A stretch of 64,000 nt of DNA from Halanaerobiales bacterium. Its GTDB lineage: Bacteria > Bacillota > Halanaerobiia > Halanaerobiales > DTU029. The notes under the pieces are model-generated. The model did not search any database, was not told the origin of the DNA, and worked only from the letters and a program-made list of their open reading frames with translations. A program made the translations under genes and the position numbers. This document shows, in pieces, positions 22,980 through 32,900 of the stretch; within the stretch, counting starts at the first letter, position 1, and every line of letters starts with the position of its first letter. The DNA is taken from positions 62,001 through 126,000 of the forward strand of contig JAKSCG010000137.1 in assembly GCA_022360715.1 (NCBI GenBank), given 5' to 3'.

Positions 22980-24410
22980 ATGATGCAAGAATACTTGTCG
23001 AAAATACCGAAAGTTAATCATTTACTGGAGTCTGTTCAAGGCATGGAACTAGTTGAGCAATACTCTCACCTCGAAGTCGTTGAGACGATCCAGGGGGTTA
23101 CCGCAGAGATTAGGACAGAATTGTTAAAGGGGGCTGGGGGTAGTAGCTTTAATCCCGAGCGTTTAACCATTGAACATATTTTAGCCCAGGTGGAGGAAAG
23201 ACTATTGGCGGGAACACTTGCCCTACTTGCCCCGGCAGTAAATGCGACCGGCATTGTCCTTCATACTAATTTAGGACGGTCTTTACTATCGACTTCAGCG
23301 CTCCAAGCAATGACGGCAGTTGCTGCTAACTATTCTACCCTGGAGATTAACCGGGAAAGCGGGGAACGGGGTTCCCGTTATGATCATGTTCAGGGTCTTT
23401 TGCAGGAATTGACCGGGGCTGAAGATAGTATTGTGGTAAATAATAATGCGGCCGCTGTATTACTGACGCTTAGTTCACTGGCGGCTGAACAGGAAGTAAT
23501 CATTGCCCGGGGGGAGTTAGTCGAGATTGGCGGTTCTTTCCGGATCCCAGATGTAATGAAACAGAGCAAGGCCAGATTGGTCGAAGTAGGGGCGACCAAT
23601 AAAGTATATCCGGCTGAATTTGAAGAGGCCATTACCGCGGAAACAGCGCTTTTATTAAAGGTTCATACCAGTAATTACCGGATCATTGGTTTTACCAGGA
23701 CTATTGAGTTAGCAGAAATGGTCAAGCTGGGTCAGAAATACCAAATACCGGTTGTTGAAGACCTGGGGAGTGGGAGCTTGGTCGATTTAACCCCATATGG
23801 CCTCAGTTATGAACCACGGGTTCAGGATAGTATTTTAGCCGGGGCTGATCTGGTTACCTTTAGTGGTGATAAACTGCTGGGCGGGCCCCAGGCCGGTATA
23901 ATTGTCGGCAAAAAAAGGTATATTGAGCAACTGAAAAAACATCCTTTAAACCGGGCATTACGGGTAGATAAGTTTACCCTGTCTGCCCTGGAGGCGACTT
24001 TAAGGGAATATCGGAATCCGCCCCGGGCCAGGAAGGAAATACCGACCCTGCGTATGTTAACAACCTCAAAGCGGATTCTCCGGGAGAGGGCCGAAAGATT
24101 ACTTAGCGGGCTCAAAGAGGTACTACCCTTGCAATGCAAGACGGGAATTAAAGAAGAGGTTTCACGGGTGGGGGGAGGGGCTTTCCCCTTAGATCAACTA
24201 CCGACCTATGTAGTAGAGATTAGACCGGACGGGAGCAGTGAGCAAGAGCTGGCCCGGAAATTAAGGAATAATAATCCGTCGATTTTTACACGGTGTAATC
24301 ACGGCAAGGTGTTATTTGATGTCAGAACGGTCCGGGAGCAAGATATTATGCTAATTATTGAAGCGGTGAACAAGTGTTTCCAAAAGCATGAGCAAGAAAG
24401 CCATGATTAA
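22980..24410 (+). CDS. selA: L-seryl-tRNA(Sec) selenium transferase
   Basis: A 476-aa protein of typical SelA size. The PLP-dependent fold carries NATGIVLHTNLGRS (88-101), VNNNAAAVLLTL (153-164) and the PLP lysine Lys298 in TFSGDKLLGGPQAG. It converts seryl-tRNA(Sec) to selenocysteyl-tRNA(Sec) using selenophosphate. selB is at 39412 and a tRNA-Sec fragment at 12071, so the pathway is present; selD is not in the window. It is usually adjacent to selB in Clostridia, but here about 15 kb separate them. Its own promoter and terminator make it monocistronic. Confidence 0.97.
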   Translation: MMQEYLSKIPKVNHLLESVQGMELVEQYSHLEVVETIQGVTAEIRTELLKGAGGSSFNPERLTIEHILAQVEERLLAGTLALLAPAVNATGIVLHTNLGRSLLSTSALQAMTAVAANYSTLEINRESGERGSRYDHVQGLLQELTGAEDSIVVNNNAAAVLLTLSSLAAEQEVIIARGELVEIGGSFRIPDVMKQSKARLVEVGATNKVYPAEFEEAITAETALLLKVHTSNYRIIGFTRTIELAEMVKLGQKYQIPVVEDLGSGSLVDLTPYGLSYEPRVQDSILAGADLVTFSGDKLLGGPQAGIIVGKKRYIEQLKKHPLNRALRVDKFTLSALEATLREYRNPPRARKEIPTLRMLTTSKRILRERAERLLSGLKEVLPLQCKTGIKEEVSRVGGGAFPLDQLPTYVVEIRPDGSSEQELARKLRNNNPSIFTRCNHGKVLFDVRTVREQDIMLIIEAVNKCFQKHEQESHD

Positions 24411-24430
24411 TATGATTTTTTCTAAAAATA

Positions 24431-24467
24431 TAGGTATGCCTGATCGGGATATACCTGCTATTTTTTT
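24431..24467 (+). terminator. Terminator after selA
   Basis: AGGTAT/ATACCT stem extended by internal C-G pairs, closed shortly before a T7 run. Confidence 0.6.
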
Positions 24468-24567
24468 GAAATTGCATTTGAATTATCAATAGTGTCGTAT
24501 TTTTACAAGTGTTACTTTACATCTTAAGGTAGAATAAGATTATCATACTTGGGAGGTGGAGAGAATT

Positions 24568-24759
24568 ATGCCAGTTGTAAAAATCGACATGGGATTAACA
24601 ACAAAGGAAACTAAAAAGGAACTGATTGAAAAAGTAACAGAGGTACTGAGTGGAACAACAAAAATACCTAAACAACATTTTACCGTAATCATCTGTGAGG
24701 AAGGTGCAGATAATTTTGGGGTAGGTGGAGTTCAACTATCTGAAATGATAAAAAAATAA
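24568..24759 (+). CDS. 4-oxalocrotonate tautomerase family protein
   Basis: A 63-aa protein, start chosen at ATG 24568 (GGGAGG upstream) so that Pro follows Met. Removal of Met would expose the catalytic Pro1 of the family. The pattern PVVKIDMGLTTKETKKELI...VLSGTTKIPKQHFTVIICE fits 4-OT monomers, which form hexamers. The substrate is unknown; many act on 2-hydroxymuconate-like or other enol acids. A weak hairpin with a T run follows (around 24792-24842). Confidence 0.88.
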   Translation: MPVVKIDMGLTTKETKKELIEKVTEVLSGTTKIPKQHFTVIICEEGADNFGVGGVQLSEMIKK

Positions 24760-24985
24760 TTAAAACATAAAAGGAATTATATAACTATTGAAAAAGTAGA
24801 AGGAGCATTTTACTATCTTAAAATTGCTACTGCTACTTTTTTTAAATTGGTTATGAGTGTCATTTCCAAGCTTAAACGGTAAGCAAGCTATATTTAGTTG
24901 TGCTACAATATAAATGTAAGTTTTTTTCGTGCCCAAGCAAAAACTTATGATTTGGTGTATAAACATGGTAAAGGAGGGCCATAAA

Positions 24986-25792
24986 TTGGTAAAAATGCAC
25001 TTCTTTAATGAGGTTAGTCCATTACTAAAGGGATTTATTCGTTATTATTGGTATGTTAAGGGTGAAGAAAGAGAGCCATCTGGTCAGATTTTGTTGCCGA
25101 TGGATCATGTTGATTTGATTATTAATATAGGATATCCGTTTTTTTATGGGAAAGAAGAACGAATTTGCCAACTAGATAGCATTCATTTTCACGGGATAAG
25201 GGAGAGTTCCTTAGAAATAACTCAACCAGAAAAGGTAGAAGCTTTAGGAGTTAGTTTCACTCCATGGGGATTTTATTTCTTTACAAAACAATCAATGAGT
25301 CAATATATCAATAGAATAGTAAACTTGAATGATGTAAACCATTTACTCCGGGAAGAGTTGTTTGATCATGTGGTAAAATTTGAGGCACCTTCAGAATTTG
25401 TTAAAGCAATAGAGAAGACATTGATCAAGTGTATTAATGCTAAGGATAGCGAACAAATTGATTGTAGAATAATTAAGGAATTTATAGAATCAGATGGTTT
25501 TAATATAAAAGAGTTTTGTGAAGCTAATAGAATATCAATACGGAGATTGGAGCGTATTTTTAGAAAATATATTGGTATCAGTCCTAAAAGATTTATGAAT
25601 CTTGTTAGGTTTGAAGAATCCGCCAGAGATGTTATGTATGACAATCAAGTTAGCTTAACAGATATTTCACATAAGCACGGTTATTATGACCAAGCCCATT
25701 TTGTGAAAGCTTTTAAGAGTTATACTAGTTATGCCCCAATTAATTTCCGATTAGATAAACCAGCTTTAAAATCGCAGCTGGATTATGAATAA
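24986..25792 (+). CDS. AraC-family transcriptional regulator
   Basis: A 268-aa protein. TTG at 24986 lies 8 bases after AAAGGAGGG and is preferred to the ATG at 24995 and the upstream start at 24929. The N-terminal beta-rich ligand domain (LKGFIRYYWYVKGEE...LLPMDHVDLIINIG...) resembles the DUF6597-type sensors. The C-terminal double HTH includes FNIKEFCEANRISIRRLERIFRKYIGISPKRFMNLVRFEES and DISHKHGYYDQAHFVKAFKSYTSYAPINFR. The target and ligand are unknown. Confidence 0.9.
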   Translation: MVKMHFFNEVSPLLKGFIRYYWYVKGEEREPSGQILLPMDHVDLIINIGYPFFYGKEERICQLDSIHFHGIRESSLEITQPEKVEALGVSFTPWGFYFFTKQSMSQYINRIVNLNDVNHLLREELFDHVVKFEAPSEFVKAIEKTLIKCINAKDSEQIDCRIIKEFIESDGFNIKEFCEANRISIRRLERIFRKYIGISPKRFMNLVRFEESARDVMYDNQVSLTDISHKHGYYDQAHFVKAFKSYTSYAPINFRLDKPALKSQLDYE

Positions 25793-25835
25793 GGCCAATC
25801 ACTTCTAATATTAAAGAAAACTATACCGGAATAAC

Positions 25836-25877
25836 AAAAAGGGATTAGAGCAATATCTGGCGATATACCCTTTTTTA
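25836..25877. terminator. Terminator between convergent genes
   Basis: AAAAAGGG/CCCTTTTTT outer stem with inner ATATC-TGGC-GATAT hairpin; T run on plus and A run mirrored for the minus strand. Confidence 0.65.
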
Positions 25878-25964
25878 TTGCTGAGAGTAGTTGATTGTTT
25901 AGGTAGATACTGCTTAATCCGTTTAAAGAATAACTCTATTTGCCGATGATTACGGGAAAGGTCA

Positions 25965-27563
25965 CTAAATTATGACCTTATTCCCGTCAAACTTAGTGAA
26001 GGAAAAACCAATGAAATCTTCATTATAGGTCTTACGGTAACCCTCTAGAATTCCGATGGCTGCTGTTTCACCCAACATTAAACCCAGGGCATCGGACCGA
26101 TAGTGGACACCGGCGGCATCGCGGCCAATAGCGACATTGGCAGCCAGTTTATTCAATTCCCCGCCTACGGTCAAAGGTGGTCCGGAGAAAGGAAGGAGGG
26201 ACAGACCATCAGAACTGGCTACGACCGGATTGGGGATAATAAAAGATTCCTTAAAAAAGGCTTTGAGCATAGTAACCCCGGCCCCGATAAAGCAGGCGTG
26301 GCCGGCCGGATAGGACGGATGGATCGGACAACCTTCCGGATAGGCCTGGGGCAAGAGGTAGCTGTCAAATTTACTGAAAACTTCGGAAACCGCCTGTGAA
26401 TTGAGCAGTTCCGGGTTGATCGGGTAATCAGCCTCACCTGTCAAAACATTCTGGACCCGCCCACCGAACTCCTCGGGCCGGAGACGGCGGTGAACCAGCC
26501 ACTTTTGGAACCAGGCAATCTCCAACGCTAAGCGGGCCGCCCGGTTTACAAAATCAAGAATATGGCTGAGGCCGAAGGTGACAAAACCAACCTGAGTAGG
26601 ACAACTTAGATAAGGGTTGGTTTGGGCCAGGGCTATATCGCCAAAACCGAGCAAGATTAAAGCGGCGACCAGAACTTCCTGTGATGGGAAATCACGGTGC
26701 ACATATTCCCCTAAATCGCGACCGTTACGGATATAACGAAGCTTAGGATCGAAAACATTCCCGGATGTCGGAGGAAATCCGTTTTGGATATTGAGCCATT
26801 CCTGGAATGAGGTCATAAAGTCAACACCGGCCACAGTAGTGCGGTATTGTTGATTAATTGTTTTGGCTCCGAAAGGAAAATCAAGCCATAAAAACTGGGA
26901 GATATAAGGGCCGGTCAGGGCACCGGTTACATTACCGCGAAAGAGGGTTTGCGGAGTAACTTCACCCTTTACTTTAGGGCCGAGAAAAACCGAAAAATCG
27001 GATAGCTCAGCAGCAGCAGCGAGGGTGCAGGGATTGGTATCATAATCATTGAACGGTACGTCACGGGTCAACGCTTGCCAGTAAACTTCGGCCATCTCAC
27101 TGGCCATCTCGGCACTGCTAAAGGCCGGGGCCGGTACAATCGTTGTTTGATGGGAATCAGGTCCCACCAGATTAAAGGCATAAGCCCCCTGTGGATTAAC
27201 CAGTTTGACAATTCCACCCAAAGGAATAGTGGTAAACTCATCCGGGTCGGCAGTCGATAATGCCCGAATCAAATCCTGATAAGCATTGAGGATTACCACC
27301 CCGAGCTGATCGTGGGGTAATACTTTGGTGAAGCTTGCTATTTTATTGGGGAAAAGATTTTCATCGCCATTGCACGGATGACCCGGCAGAGGTAGTTCCT
27401 TTTGAAAAAGGGCTGCTTCCTCCCGGATCGCAAAGGCATCCTGATTGCGCTGGCGGTCACCGGTCGGACCGATTTCACATGATTGTTCCGGATTAAAATT
27501 GGTGGTTACTGTTGCATGATGATGAACTTCTTGGTCAGGTGATGTTAAAACACTATCACTCAT
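25965..27563 (-). CDS. Vanadium-dependent haloperoxidase family protein
   Basis: A 532-aa protein. All vanadate-binding motifs of the PAP2/haloperoxidase fold are visible: Lys354 and Arg362 in KWLVHRRLRPEEFGG, PSYPAGH (416-422), and Arg481, the axial His487 and Asp491 in GRDAAGVHYRSD. Length and the RRLRPEEF motif fit bacterial vanadium haloperoxidases rather than phosphatases. It would oxidise halides with hydrogen peroxide. No signal peptide is seen, so it would be cytoplasmic or unconventionally exported. An H2O2-dependent enzyme is unexpected in a likely anaerobe; the gene is by eye richer in GC, which suggests transfer. Confidence 0.9.
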   Translation of the reverse strand: MSDSVLTSPDQEVHHHATVTTNFNPEQSCEIGPTGDRQRNQDAFAIREEAALFQKELPLPGHPCNGDENLFPNKIASFTKVLPHDQLGVVILNAYQDLIRALSTADPDEFTTIPLGGIVKLVNPQGAYAFNLVGPDSHQTTIVPAPAFSSAEMASEMAEVYWQALTRDVPFNDYDTNPCTLAAAAELSDFSVFLGPKVKGEVTPQTLFRGNVTGALTGPYISQFLWLDFPFGAKTINQQYRTTVAGVDFMTSFQEWLNIQNGFPPTSGNVFDPKLRYIRNGRDLGEYVHRDFPSQEVLVAALILLGFGDIALAQTNPYLSCPTQVGFVTFGLSHILDFVNRAARLALEIAWFQKWLVHRRLRPEEFGGRVQNVLTGEADYPINPELLNSQAVSEVFSKFDSYLLPQAYPEGCPIHPSYPAGHACFIGAGVTMLKAFFKESFIIPNPVVASSDGLSLLPFSGPPLTVGGELNKLAANVAIGRDAAGVHYRSDALGLMLGETAAIGILEGYRKTYNEDFIGFSFTKFDGNKVII

Positions 27564-27743
27564 TTTATGATCATCCTTTACTTATAATTAATTAATTCCA
27601 GCATATTTCATCTTATGACTTGAAAGAAAAAATGTTCTTATTTGCCGTCTTTTATTTTATCCACTAAAAAATCATGGGAATTTGCTGATGGGAGAAGGGT
27701 TAAGCTATCCCAAAAGTGTTTAACACGAATGGATGGCTTAAGA

Positions 27744-27772
27744 TTGACAAAGTTTTTTCCTGATGATACAAT
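27744..27772 (+). promoter_or_regulatory. Promoter of the EF-hand hydrolase gene
   Basis: TTGACA (27744-27749), 17-base spacer, TACAAT (27767-27772); SD AGGAGGG follows within 10 bases, giving a short leader. Confidence 0.8.
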
Positions 27773-27794
27773 TTCTCTTTAGGAGGGATCAAGA

Positions 27795-28937
27795 ATGATT
27801 CAAAAACTAAGTTGTAAACGGTCAGTGCTATTAATCCTGATTACGCTCTTGTTGTTTTTTAATGCTTCTTTAGCGGCGGAAGATCTAATTACAATTACAA
27901 CCCATGACGGTCTTGAGCTGGTCGGCAAACTGGATTTACCCGATCAAAAACCAATTCCGGCAGTGGTTTTATTTGTTCACGGCAGCGGTCCTAATACCTA
28001 TCAAAATCACCGCAGCTATGGAGAAATAGAGTTTAATTATTTCGATCTATTTGCCCAAGAATTTAACAAAAGGGGTATTGCTTTTTTTAGGTATAATACG
28101 CGGGGAACTAAAATAGGTAATAATCCACCATATTATGATCAAGTTGATCGAGATTTGTACCAAACAAATCTTCCGCTTAATCAGGTCAGAGATATCGAAG
28201 CAGTGCTCCGCTATTTAAAAATGCTGGAACCACTCGCGGAAGCAAAGGTATATCTTTTAGGATGGAGTGAAGGAACCATCCTGGCGCCAATGGTGGTTGA
28301 ACGAGGTAAGGTGGAAGTAGACGCACTTCTGCTGGCCGGCTATGTCCACGACACATTATTTGAGGCTATCCGGTGGCAGAATTCGGGTGCTTCTTCGATG
28401 TTATTCTATAAAAAGTATTTTGATCAGGATGGAGATGGAATAATTTCGTCCGAGGAATATGAAAAAGACCCTTATCAAATTATTCCAACAGTCTTTAATG
28501 GGGCTAAATTTGCCGAGATCGATCAAAACGGAGATAATATCTTAACTAACGATGATTTTAAAATATTATTGCAACCCAGACTGACCAGATTATTAGCTGC
28601 CATTGACAACGGAGAGGATGACTGGATCTGGAATAATTACTTTCGAGCAACTTCGGCCTGGTTTAAAGCGCATTTTGAACTAGAATCTAATCATAAACGG
28701 TTATTGAAGCTAGCTCTCCCGATCTACATTTTTCACGGCGAAGATGATCAACACGTCCCGGTTGAAGGCGCTCTGGAGATCGAAAAGAAATTTGAAAACC
28801 AGGGTAAAGAAAACATCAATGTCTATGTTTTTAAGGGGCATGATCACGATCTTAACTATACTACCTGGCCTTTGCAGGGAGAAATCTCCGCCGGATTAAA
28901 GGCTATTTTTGAGAACGCCGAAAAACTTAGCCACTAA
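27795..28937 (+). CDS. Secreted alpha/beta hydrolase with two EF-hands in the cap
   Basis: A 380-aa protein. The signal peptide covers about 1-28 (ASLAAED). The alpha/beta hydrolase fold has HGSGP (62-66), nucleophile Ser158 in GWSEG, an acid at GEDD (315-318) and His349/His351 in FKGHDHD. Between the nucleophile and the acid, two calcium-binding EF-hand loops occur: Asp210-Glu221 (DQDGDGIISSEE) and Asp243-Asp254 (DQNGDNILTNDD). This placement in the cap suggests calcium stabilises or gates the active site outside the cell. The substrate is unknown; serine esterase or acyl-hydrolase is likely. Confidence 0.88.
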   Translation: MIQKLSCKRSVLLILITLLLFFNASLAAEDLITITTHDGLELVGKLDLPDQKPIPAVVLFVHGSGPNTYQNHRSYGEIEFNYFDLFAQEFNKRGIAFFRYNTRGTKIGNNPPYYDQVDRDLYQTNLPLNQVRDIEAVLRYLKMLEPLAEAKVYLLGWSEGTILAPMVVERGKVEVDALLLAGYVHDTLFEAIRWQNSGASSMLFYKKYFDQDGDGIISSEEYEKDPYQIIPTVFNGAKFAEIDQNGDNILTNDDFKILLQPRLTRLLAAIDNGEDDWIWNNYFRATSAWFKAHFELESNHKRLLKLALPIYIFHGEDDQHVPVEGALEIEKKFENQGKENINVYVFKGHDHDLNYTTWPLQGEISAGLKAIFENAEKLSH

Positions 28938-28976
28938 CTTTTTTGAACACATAAGGCCCGTGATGGCCTTTCCCAT

Positions 28977-29031
28977 ACCAGGATTTGTTGTGGATGAAAT
29001 TGCCCGGCAACAAATCCTGGTCTTTGTTTTT
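28977..29031 (+). terminator. Terminator after the EF-hand hydrolase
   Basis: Perfect 14-bp stem ACCAGGATTTGTTG/CAACAAATCCTGGT with a 17-base loop, followed by CTTTGTTTTTG. A small AAGGCC/GGCCTT hairpin lies just upstream. Confidence 0.8.
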
Positions 29032-29092
29032 GTCCAGAGTTCTGAATTGGTTGTCTTTTGCTGATCAATTAACTATACTTATTTTAACATAT

Positions 29093-29776
29093 TTATGGAT
29101 TATTTAAGATCGATGCTAAATGATCTTTTTGTAAAACTTTTATTGTTTTTTTATCGATGGCAATGATTCCAGCATCAACAAGTTTTTTTAATTCCCTTAA
29201 CAGCGAGGGACGAGATACGTTTAAGTGTTCGGCCCAGTCTTTTTTGGAATAGGGTAAATGGATAGTATTGTGAGGATTAAATTGAATATTGTATAGCAAA
29301 GAGTAGGCTAGTTTTTTTTGAATTGAAGAATGGGAAAATAATTCAATCTTATGATTTAACATTAGAACACTTTTGGCCAACAAGTTTAAAATATTAGCAA
29401 CAATTATCTGATCTTTGGCAAGCACTTCCAGAAAACTTTGTTTAGCAATCAACAGAATATCACAGTGTGTTTTCGCGATAATATTAAACTTGTAGTTCTG
29501 AATATTAGAAAAAACTAATGCCCCGCCAAAAACTTCCCCCTTTTTTTTGTAGAAGACATTGAAATACTTCCCGGATTCAAGAGTATTTTGAACATCAATA
29601 CTCCCTTTTAAAACAATGCCGAGGTAAGCAGGGGTATGATCAGCCCTAAATATAAAATCATTTTTTTGATAATGAATTACTTTATGTTCAGTTCGCGACA
29701 AGCTATCTTTTATTTCTTTTTTTTCTTTCCCTTTAAAAAGGGGACAATTACATAAAACATTCATATATTTATCCAT
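29093..29776 (-). CDS. Crp/Fnr-family transcriptional regulator
   Basis: A 227-aa protein. The N-terminal cyclic-nucleotide-binding-like beta barrel covers about 15-120 (HYQKNDFIFRAD, GIVLKGSIDVQ, GEVFGGALVF). A long dimer helix and a C-terminal HTH follow (YSKKDWAEHLNVSRPSLLRELKKLVDAGII). Cysteines at the extreme N-terminus (LCNCPLF) could bind a cluster but do not match the FNR spacing. It is divergent from the 1334-aa activase gene across a 155-base region holding a Fur box, so it may co-regulate that operon. Confidence 0.9.
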   Translation of the reverse strand: MDKYMNVLCNCPLFKGKEKKEIKDSLSRTEHKVIHYQKNDFIFRADHTPAYLGIVLKGSIDVQNTLESGKYFNVFYKKKGEVFGGALVFSNIQNYKFNIIAKTHCDILLIAKQSFLEVLAKDQIIVANILNLLAKSVLMLNHKIELFSHSSIQKKLAYSLLYNIQFNPHNTIHLPYSKKDWAEHLNVSRPSLLRELKKLVDAGIIAIDKKTIKVLQKDHLASILNNP

Positions 29777-29854
29777 ACTAGCACCTCAAAATGTCATAAT
29801 TTTAAAATATAAAGAAGAGTATCTATGGATACAACACTTATCGTACAATTATAT

Positions 29855-29893
29855 TATAATAATTCTCAAATGTAAATGATAAAGGTTATCATT
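29855..29893 (+). promoter_or_regulatory. -10 element and Fur box before the activase operon
   Basis: TATAAT (29855-29860) is followed by AATGATAA-AGG-TTATCATT (29875-29893), perfect 8-bp arms close to the classical Fur box (GATAATGATAATCATTATC). The box overlaps the expected start site, so iron-loaded Fur would block transcription. No good -35 is visible, which would fit dependence on an activator such as the divergent Crp/Fnr protein. Confidence 0.75.
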
Positions 29894-29931
29894 CTAAATA
29901 GGAAATTTAACCGGTTGTAGGAGGGATTATT

Positions 29932-32900
29932 TTGTATAGCTTAGGAATTGATATCGGCTATTCATCAATTAAAATATCCTTGTTGAATAGTGAAAATGAA
30001 ATTGTATGGACTAAATATATATTGCATAAAGGAAGAATCAAAAATACTTTAAAAAACTCTATTAAAGGGTTGCTTAACAAGTATAATTTATGTGATATAA
30101 AATTTGGAGCGGTAACAGGCAATGGAAGCAAATTTTTAACTAAAGCTGGAGAAGTAAAATTTGTTAATGAAGTTGCGGCAATCGTAGAGGGTGGCATTAG
30201 AGCGAATCGAAATATCGGATCAATCATTGAAATTGGTGGAGAGAGCGCCAAATATATAACCGAATTTAGTGAAAACGACCAATCACGCATAAAAATAGCT
30301 ATGAACTCTAACTGTTCTGCCGGTACTGGTTCATTTTTAGAAGAACAGATGTCCAGACTGAACCTGAGATTAGAAGACTATTCAGTTTATGCCGGTAGGG
30401 CTAACTCGATCCCACGAATAGCCGGTAGGTGTAGCGTATTTGCGAAAACAGATATTACTCATCATCAGCAAGAGGGGGTTGCGGTAGAAGATATTTTACT
30501 GGGCTTGGCTTATGCGGTGGTAAAAAACTATCGAGGAGCAGTTATGAAAAAGCTGCCGATGAAAAAACCGATTTTATTTGTTGGCGGGGTGGCCCATAAT
30601 CAAGGTATGATAACAGCCCTCAAAGATGTGCTTAACTTAGATGAAGGAGAGTTAATTATACCGGATTATTTTAGCAATATTGGAGCTATTGGTACAGCGA
30701 TGATTGCCCAAAAAGATCATATCAAAATTGATCTGGAAAAATTATTAGCCAACTTAGAGCTAGCAGAAGAAGTTTATGCAGAAGAAAATAATGGTTTTAA
30801 ATTACCCGGATTAATTGCTTTTGGAGCAAAAGATAGTTTGGACAAACATGTTTGTAAAATAATAGCAAGTGATCAAAGGGCTTTAAAGTGCTATTTAGGT
30901 ATTGATGTAGGATCCACAAGTACAAATTTAGTTCTAATCAATAATGAAAATGCAATTATTTCTTATCAGTATCTACCTACTTTGGGGAATCCTATTGCAG
31001 CAGTAAGAAAGGGTTTGGAAGAATTAAAAGAAGAGATCGGCAATAGGGCTGATGTTGTTGGAGTATGTATTACAGGTTCTGGAAGGTATATGATTGGTCA
31101 GTTTATCGGAGCTGATCTGATCAAAGATGAAATTACAGCTCAGGCCAAAGCAGCCGTTACGATTGATGATAGTATCGAAACGATATTTGAAATTGGCGGA
31201 CAGGATTCTAAATATATTAGCCTTAAAGATGGTGTTGTCACGGATTTTCAAATGAACAAAATTTGTGCTGCCGGGACTGGTTCGTTTATTGAGGAACAAT
31301 CTAAAAAGTTTAATATACCGATCAATGATTTTGGGGAGATAGCTTTAAGCAGTAATAACCCGCTCAGTTTAGGCGAGAGATGTACAGTTTTTATTGAGAC
31401 AAGTATTGCCGCCAACCTGGCAAGGGGGGCCAAAATAGAAGATATTGCTGCTGGTCTGTGTTATTCGGTTGTCAAAAATTACCTTAATCGAGTTGTCGGT
31501 CGCAAAAGAATCGGCAATAAAGTATTTTTGCAGGGCGGGATTGCATATAATCAAGGAATTATTAATGCTTTTCGGGCAATAACCGGAAAAGAAATATGTA
31601 TCCCCCCATTTTTTAGTATAACCGGTGCTTGGGGAGCTGCCATATTGGCCAAAGAAGAAGCGGGTATTGAAAAGACTAAATTTAAAGGCTTTGATGGAAT
31701 GACCAAAGAAGTAATGGTTGAAAAACCGACGAAAGAGCAAGTAGCTGGTAAAGCAACATTTAATCAACTGGTTAATGATTTAGTATTTGCAGGATATGAT
31801 GGTAAAATAGACGATTCAAAAAAAACAGTAGGGATTCCGAGGGCATTGTTCACATACGGAATGTATCCGATGTTCAGTGAATTTTTTAAAGAGTTGGGAT
31901 TCAATATATTGTTATCAGAGCAAACAGATGATAATACTATTAGATTGGGTCAGGAATACTCTTTAGATGAAACCTGTTATCCGGTGAAACTAATCAATGG
32001 TCACGTTGCAGAGCTGGTTCAAAAAAATGTTGATTATATCTTCTTTCCTGATTTGTTCACAGTAGCCCATCCCGGGTCACATAGCAGACAGGATTATGGT
32101 TGTGCTTATATGCAATTAGCTTTTAAAATAGTTAAGCAAGCAATGGAATTAGAGCAAAAGGGAATTGAGTTATTAGCTCCAACGATCGCTTTTAATTTAG
32201 GGCCAGAGTTTATGAAAGAGAGTTGGGCTAGGTTGGGGGAACAGCTTGGGAAAAGCCCGGAAGAAACTAACAGAGCCCTGCAAAAAGGGATAAAAGCCTT
32301 TCATCAGTATGAAAAGCGAATTGGGGAAAATGGGAAAAGGGTTGTGGCAGGATTAAAGCCAGATGAAAAAGCATTTGTTATTATCTCAAAAACCTATGGA
32401 GTAGTTGATCCGGTATTAAACATGTCTATACCCGATCAGCTAATGAGTATGGGTTATAAAGTGCTCTCCTTCTTTGATTTACCGGAAGGTGATTTGACTG
32501 TAGAGTATCCCAATATGTACTGGCCTTTTGGTCAACATATCTTAGAAGCAGCTCAGATCGTTAAACAACATCCTAATTTATATGCTATTTACCTTTCCCA
32601 TCACTGCTGTGGTCCTGATACCGTGCTTACCCATTACTTTAGAGAAATAATGGGGGAAAAACCCTACTTAAATATTGAGGTAGATGAGCATTCTTCCGGA
32701 GTAGGAGTGATTACCCGGGTGGAAGCTTTTGTCAATAGTCTAAGTGAAATCGAGAACAAAAAAGCTGCCCGAATGGAACCTTACCCGGATATAATTGTGC
32801 ATAAAGAAGCCAATATCAAGAACACATTAGCTGGATTAACAAACCAAACTATCCTCTATTTGCCGTATATTGCTCCTTATGCTGAGCTCTTCAAAGAATT

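Noticed and set aside
24792-24842. Terminator after the tautomerase gene
   Set aside because: The AAAGTAG/CTACTTT arms are short and separated by about 35 bases with alternative pairing; kept only as a remark in the gene entry.
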